In this document: positions 61,498 through 64,000 of the stretch, piece after piece
Position numbering within the stretch: the stretch's first letter is position 1
Layout: each line of letters begins with the position of its first letter
Assembly: GCF_003287975.1 (NCBI RefSeq)
Contig: NZ_QMKQ01000002.1
Span: 310,001 to 374,000, forward strand
Reading direction: 5' to 3'
Origin: Arthrobacter sp. AQ5-05
GTDB lineage: Bacteria; Actinomycetota; Actinomycetes; Actinomycetales; Micrococcaceae
Length of the DNA: 64,000 bases
Made by a program: the position numbers and the translations under genes
The notes under the pieces: model-generated
The model's input: the letters and a program-made list of their open reading frames with translations, nothing else
What the model was told of the DNA's origin: nothing
Database searches by the model: none

Positions 61498-61788
61498 ATG
61501 GAAGCACTTACAACGTCCCGACTTTCCTTGCCACTAAGCGCTGAAGATGCCCGTGATTTGGAAGCCATGCGCCGCTCGCCAGAATTCCTGAGGGAGGAAT
61601 CCCTTTCCGAAAACCCAAGCAAGGCTGCTACTGCGCAGGCCATATTCCAACAGGGGATGCGGGTGGTTAAACAGCGTGAATATGCAAAGCTCTACGCCGA
61701 AATGGCAGCCGAGGAAACCCAGCTTGCCGAGTCATCCGCAAATCGCCAAAGGCTTTTACGCCGCGGCCGTGACACTGTGCCCGACTAG
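61498..61788 (+). CDS. Probable antitoxin of a MazF-type pair
   Basis: The protein has 96 residues and is mostly helical: RLSLPLSAEDARDLEAMR at the start, then AIFQQGMRVVKQREYAKLYAE and a basic tail. It does not show a clear MazE or ribbon-helix-helix signature. The call rests on position, five bases before a MazF-family toxin, and on size. Base composition is lower in GC than the neighbours, in keeping with acquired DNA. GTGCTGCAC (61465-61473), an odd palindrome upstream, is a candidate site for autoregulation. Confidence 0.65.
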   Translation: MEALTTSRLSLPLSAEDARDLEAMRRSPEFLREESLSENPSKAATAQAIFQQGMRVVKQREYAKLYAEMAAEETQLAESSANRQRLLRRGRDTVPD

Positions 61789-61793
61789 AGCCC

Positions 61794-62114
61794 ATGGAGC
61801 TCAAACGCGGAAGCGTCTATTTAGCTAATCTCGGAGCAGAGACCGCGGATCCGAAGTTCTGGATCGTGGTTTCTTCGAACTTGAGAAACAACGCGTTCAA
61901 GGACGCCTTGGCAATCAGGGTCACCATGACTGACAAGTACACGGATTTGCCGTCCGTGGAGAAACTTCCGGACGGAGAGTGCATTCACGGCTACGTTCGT
62001 GCCGATACATTGACGACCATTTACGAAGACGAGCCAATTAAGTCCGTGGGCGGTCTGGGTGTGACCGCGATGAAGCGTGTGGAATCGGCGCTTCGTGGCG
62101 CATTAGACCTCTGA
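61794..62114 (+). CDS. MazF/PemK family mRNA interferase toxin
   Basis: The protein has 106 residues and the PemK/MazF SH3-like fold: MELKRGSVYLANLG, PKFWIVVSSNLRNN and GYVRADTLTTIYEDEP. These enzymes cut single-stranded RNA at short sequences. The ATG at 61794 follows the antitoxin stop by five bases. It is intact. Its location between a lipoprotein and an integrase scar beside tRNA-Leu suggests it came with a mobile element. Confidence 0.85.
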   Translation: MELKRGSVYLANLGAETADPKFWIVVSSNLRNNAFKDALAIRVTMTDKYTDLPSVEKLPDGECIHGYVRADTLTTIYEDEPIKSVGGLGVTAMKRVESALRGALDL

Positions 62115-62153
62115 GGTGTCTCCACTCGCGACTCGTGCACCGGACGGCGCGGT

Positions 62154-62336
62154 GATCAGAAATACCTTGCAAGGACGCTTAGGCGGAGCTCGGCGGCAAT
62201 GACCCTGAACGTGTATGCAGAATTGCTCGGCAACTACGTGGGGCGCCGCATGGCAGCCGAGAATCGCGGAGATTCATTTCCAGCCGTGGACAAAACAGTA
62301 GTTTTGGGCAAACGAAAGGCCCCTGCTTCCTTGTAA
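62154..62336 (+). pseudogene. C-terminal remnant of a tyrosine integrase
   Basis: In one frame the residues read DQKYLARTLRRSSAAMTLNV, then YAELLGN and GRRMAAE, ending at 62334-62336. The core SSAAMTLNVYAELL matches the last block of phage-type tyrosine recombinases, normally LGHSSAAMTLDVYADLF, which holds the catalytic tyrosine. The preceding GH of that motif is RR here, and nothing upstream belongs to the enzyme, so it is a decayed tail. It lies at the 3' side of tRNA-Leu, a usual integration target. Confidence 0.6.
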
Positions 62337-62358
62337 ACACAGGGAAGCAGGGGCCTTT
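62315..62358. terminator. Terminator after tRNA-Leu
   Basis: A 16-bp perfect stem (62315-62330 with 62343-62358) lies just beyond the tRNA 3' end. T runs flank it on both strands, so it can end transcription from either side. Confidence 0.85.
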
Positions 62359-62362
62359 TCGT

Positions 62363-62447
62363 TGGTACCCCCAGTGGGACTCGAACCCACAATCCTTTCG
62401 GCAGCTGATTTTAAGTCAGCCGTGTATACCAATTCCACCATGGGGGC
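62363..62447 (-). tRNA. tRNA-Leu (anticodon UAA)
   Basis: The 85-base minus-strand gene has an acceptor GCCCCCA paired to TGGGGGT, then discriminator A and an encoded CCA. The anticodon arm CTGAC-TTAAAA-TCAG places TAA as the anticodon. A long variable arm and the T-loop GGTTCGAGTCCC complete a class II tRNA. A terminator follows, then an integrase remnant. Confidence 0.95.
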
Positions 62448-62610
62448 CTACCCGACCAAGCGTACAAGAACGTTCCCGCTCCGGGGAAACGAGGCATGTG
62501 CCTGGCATGGGAAGAGGCGGTGGCACCGTCGTACGCGAATCCCGGGCCGCGGGCCTATCACTGTGGGCCCGGGATCCGCGGCACGGTGCCACCGCCCCCG
62601 CTCGTTGCCG

Positions 62611-63984
62611 CTAGGCGCGCGGCTTCGGGGTTGCTGCCTCAACGAAAGTGGAGCGCGGGTTTTCGAGGTTGTTCAGCTGCAGGGTGTCGCGGGTGAAGAA
62701 GATCGCCACCATCCAGTCGCCCAGGACGCGGAACTTGCGCTCGAAGGTCGGCATGGCCATGCCGTGGTAGCCACGGTGTGCCATCCACGCCGGCCAGCCC
62801 TTGAGCTTGATGCCCATGACCTTGGCGACGCCCTTGTTCGCACCGAAGCCGGCAACCGCGCCGAGGTTCTTGTGCTTGTAGTTCTTGACCTGGCCCACGC
62901 CGTAGCGGGTGGAGTAGAGGTTGTGTGCCAGCAACTTGGCCTGGCGAACTGCGTGCTGTGCGTTCGGCACGCAGGTGCCATCCGGCAGGCCGCCGGTCAC
63001 GTCGGGCACTGCCGACACGTCGCCGGCTGCCCAGGCACCCTCGATGGCAACGCCGTCTTCGCCGGTGATGCGCAGGTCGGTGCCGGTCATGACGCGGCCT
63101 CGGGGCTCGATCGGGAAGTCGGTGGAGCGAACCATCGGGTTGGCCATGACGCCGGCGGTCCAGATCAGCGTGTCGGACTCGAAGGTCTCGGCAGCGGACT
63201 TGTCCGGCATGTTGATCAGTGCCAGCTTGCCCTCGGTGGCGTCGGCCAGCGAGGTGTTCAGCAGGACCTCGATGCCGCGGCTGCGCAGGTGGTCGACAAC
63301 CCACAGCGCCTGGTCCTCGGTGACCTCGGGCATGATGCGGCCCATGGCCTCGACGAGCACGAAGCGCAGCTCGTCCTTGCCGATGCGGCCGTTCAGGGCT
63401 GCTGCGTGGCGGGCCATGTCCTCGATCTCGGCGATGGTCTCGATGCCGGCGAAGCCGCCACCGACCACGACGAAGCTCAGGGCGCGCTTGCGCTCGGAGG
63501 CATCGGTCATCAACGAGGCCGACTCGATGCGCTCAAGGACCTTGTTGCGCAGGGCAACGGCTTCCTCGATGGACTTCAGGCCGATGCCCTCATCCGCAAG
63601 TCCCGGGATCGGGAAGGTGCGGGTGACCGCGCCGGCGGCCAGGACCACGTCGCGGTACTCGAGCTCAAACGGCTCGCCGACAACCGGCACGATGACGGCC
63701 TTGTTGTTCTTGTGGTCGATGGCCGACACGCGGCCATTGATCAGTTCGGCGTGCTTGAGGTGCTGGCGGTGCGACACCACGACGTGGCGCGGCTCGATCT
63801 GGCCACCTGCAACCTCGGGGAGGAACGGCTGGTAGGTCATGTACGGCAGCGGGTCCACGACGGTGACGATGCCGCCGTGGTCCTTGACCTTCTTCTGCAG
63901 CTTCATTGCGACGTAAAGTCCAACGTAGCCGCCGCCAACTACAAGAATGCGCGGGCGATCGGAAAATTGTTGAGTGATAGGCAT
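62611..63984 (-). CDS. ndh: Type II NADH:quinone oxidoreductase
   Basis: This is a peripheral membrane flavoenzyme passing electrons from NADH to menaquinone without proton pumping. The protein has 457 residues. The FAD site is ILVVGGGYVGLYVA near the N-terminus and the NADH site SFVVVGGGFAGIETIAEIED in the middle; AAGDVSAVPD is the second FAD block. The C-terminal part RGYHGMAMPTFERKFRVLGD and the amphipathic tail bind the membrane. The ATG at 63984 is preferred over a GTG two codons earlier because TATGAT lies six bases before it, which predicts a leaderless message. Confidence 0.94.
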   Translation of the reverse strand: MPITQQFSDRPRILVVGGGYVGLYVAMKLQKKVKDHGGIVTVVDPLPYMTYQPFLPEVAGGQIEPRHVVVSHRQHLKHAELINGRVSAIDHKNNKAVIVPVVGEPFELEYRDVVLAAGAVTRTFPIPGLADEGIGLKSIEEAVALRNKVLERIESASLMTDASERKRALSFVVVGGGFAGIETIAEIEDMARHAAALNGRIGKDELRFVLVEAMGRIMPEVTEDQALWVVDHLRSRGIEVLLNTSLADATEGKLALINMPDKSAAETFESDTLIWTAGVMANPMVRSTDFPIEPRGRVMTGTDLRITGEDGVAIEGAWAAGDVSAVPDVTGGLPDGTCVPNAQHAVRQAKLLAHNLYSTRYGVGQVKNYKHKNLGAVAGFGANKGVAKVMGIKLKGWPAWMAHRGYHGMAMPTFERKFRVLGDWMVAIFFTRDTLQLNNLENPRSTFVEAATPKPRA

Positions 63985-63990
63985 GTACAC

Positions 63991-63996
63991 ATCATA
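63991..63996 (-). promoter_or_regulatory. -10 element of ndh, leaderless start
   Basis: TATGAT on the minus strand, one base off the -10 consensus, is followed by six bases and the ATG at 63984. Confidence 0.55.
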
Positions 63997-64000
63997 TCCC

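Overview
The window is chromosomal DNA from a high-GC actinobacterium. Mycothiol S-conjugate amidase, an RpfB-type resuscitation factor, a WhiB2-type Fe-S regulator, a protein O-mannosyltransferase and the DUF3499, DUF4245, DUF4307 and DUF5719 families all point to Actinobacteria. The overall gene set, including an epimerase/reductase fusion for dTDP-rhamnose, fits Micrococcaceae (Arthrobacter or Paeniglutamicibacter type); that family call is an inference from content, not a measurement.

Layout. 1-5 kb: a housekeeping block on the minus strand (ABC-F ATPase, ispE, rsmA, rpfB, tatD). 5-10 kb: a MoxR / DUF58 / transglutaminase operon. 10-13.4 kb: dTDP-L-rhamnose synthesis (fused epimerase-reductase, rfbB, divergent rfbA). 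13.5-19.7 kb: an aldehyde dehydrogenase, the divergent pair rsmI / protein O-mannosyltransferase, and a long-chain acyl-CoA synthetase that is frameshifted by an exact 13-bp tandem duplication. 19.7-31.8 kb: a DUF1461 membrane protein, ahcY, small conserved proteins, a very large membrane glycosyltransferase with its DUF5719 partner, whiB2, a TIGR03089 protein and a GtrA protein. 31.9-41 kb: purK-purE, an LCP cell-wall ligase, manA, glpX, a DUF4245 protein, a beta-carbonic anhydrase and fumC. 41-47 kb: a TetR/MFS efflux pair with two tandem operators, a Nudix hydrolase, an orphan prepilin peptidase, an unrecognised conserved protein and phoH2. 47-59.7 kb: cis-prenyltransferase, hemolysin III, a thioredoxin-domain protein, mca, DUF4307, greA, ilvA and an AI-2E-type permease. 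This run is interrupted at about 51.2-54.3 kb by an accessory insert: a HigBA toxin-antitoxin pair with a broken toxin, and a pRiA4b ORF-3 protein. 59.9-64 kb: a Bax-inhibitor-like membrane protein, a lipoprotein, a MazF-type module and an integrase remnant beside tRNA-Leu(UAA), and a type II NADH dehydrogenase.

How the genes fit together. Much of the window concerns the cell envelope: dTDP-rhamnose supply, mannose supply (manA), protein O-mannosylation, polyprenyl phosphate, an LCP ligase, GtrA, the GT2/DUF5719 pair and RpfB. Several blocks keep the gene order known from Mycobacterium tuberculosis (recalled, not searched): tatD-rpfB-ksgA-ispE, rsmI-pmt, glpX-DUF4245-fum, greA-DUF4307-mca-Rv1083-Rv1084-hlyIII-Rv1086, and whiB2-DUF3499-metallopeptidase.

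Two signals recur. At least twelve genes, on both strands, have a TANNNT -10 hexamer 6-7 bases before the start codon and no Shine-Dalgarno sequence, which predicts leaderless mRNAs. The only clearly accessory DNA carries toxin-antitoxin remains and an integrase scar. I found no CRISPR array, no rRNA and no intact transposase.
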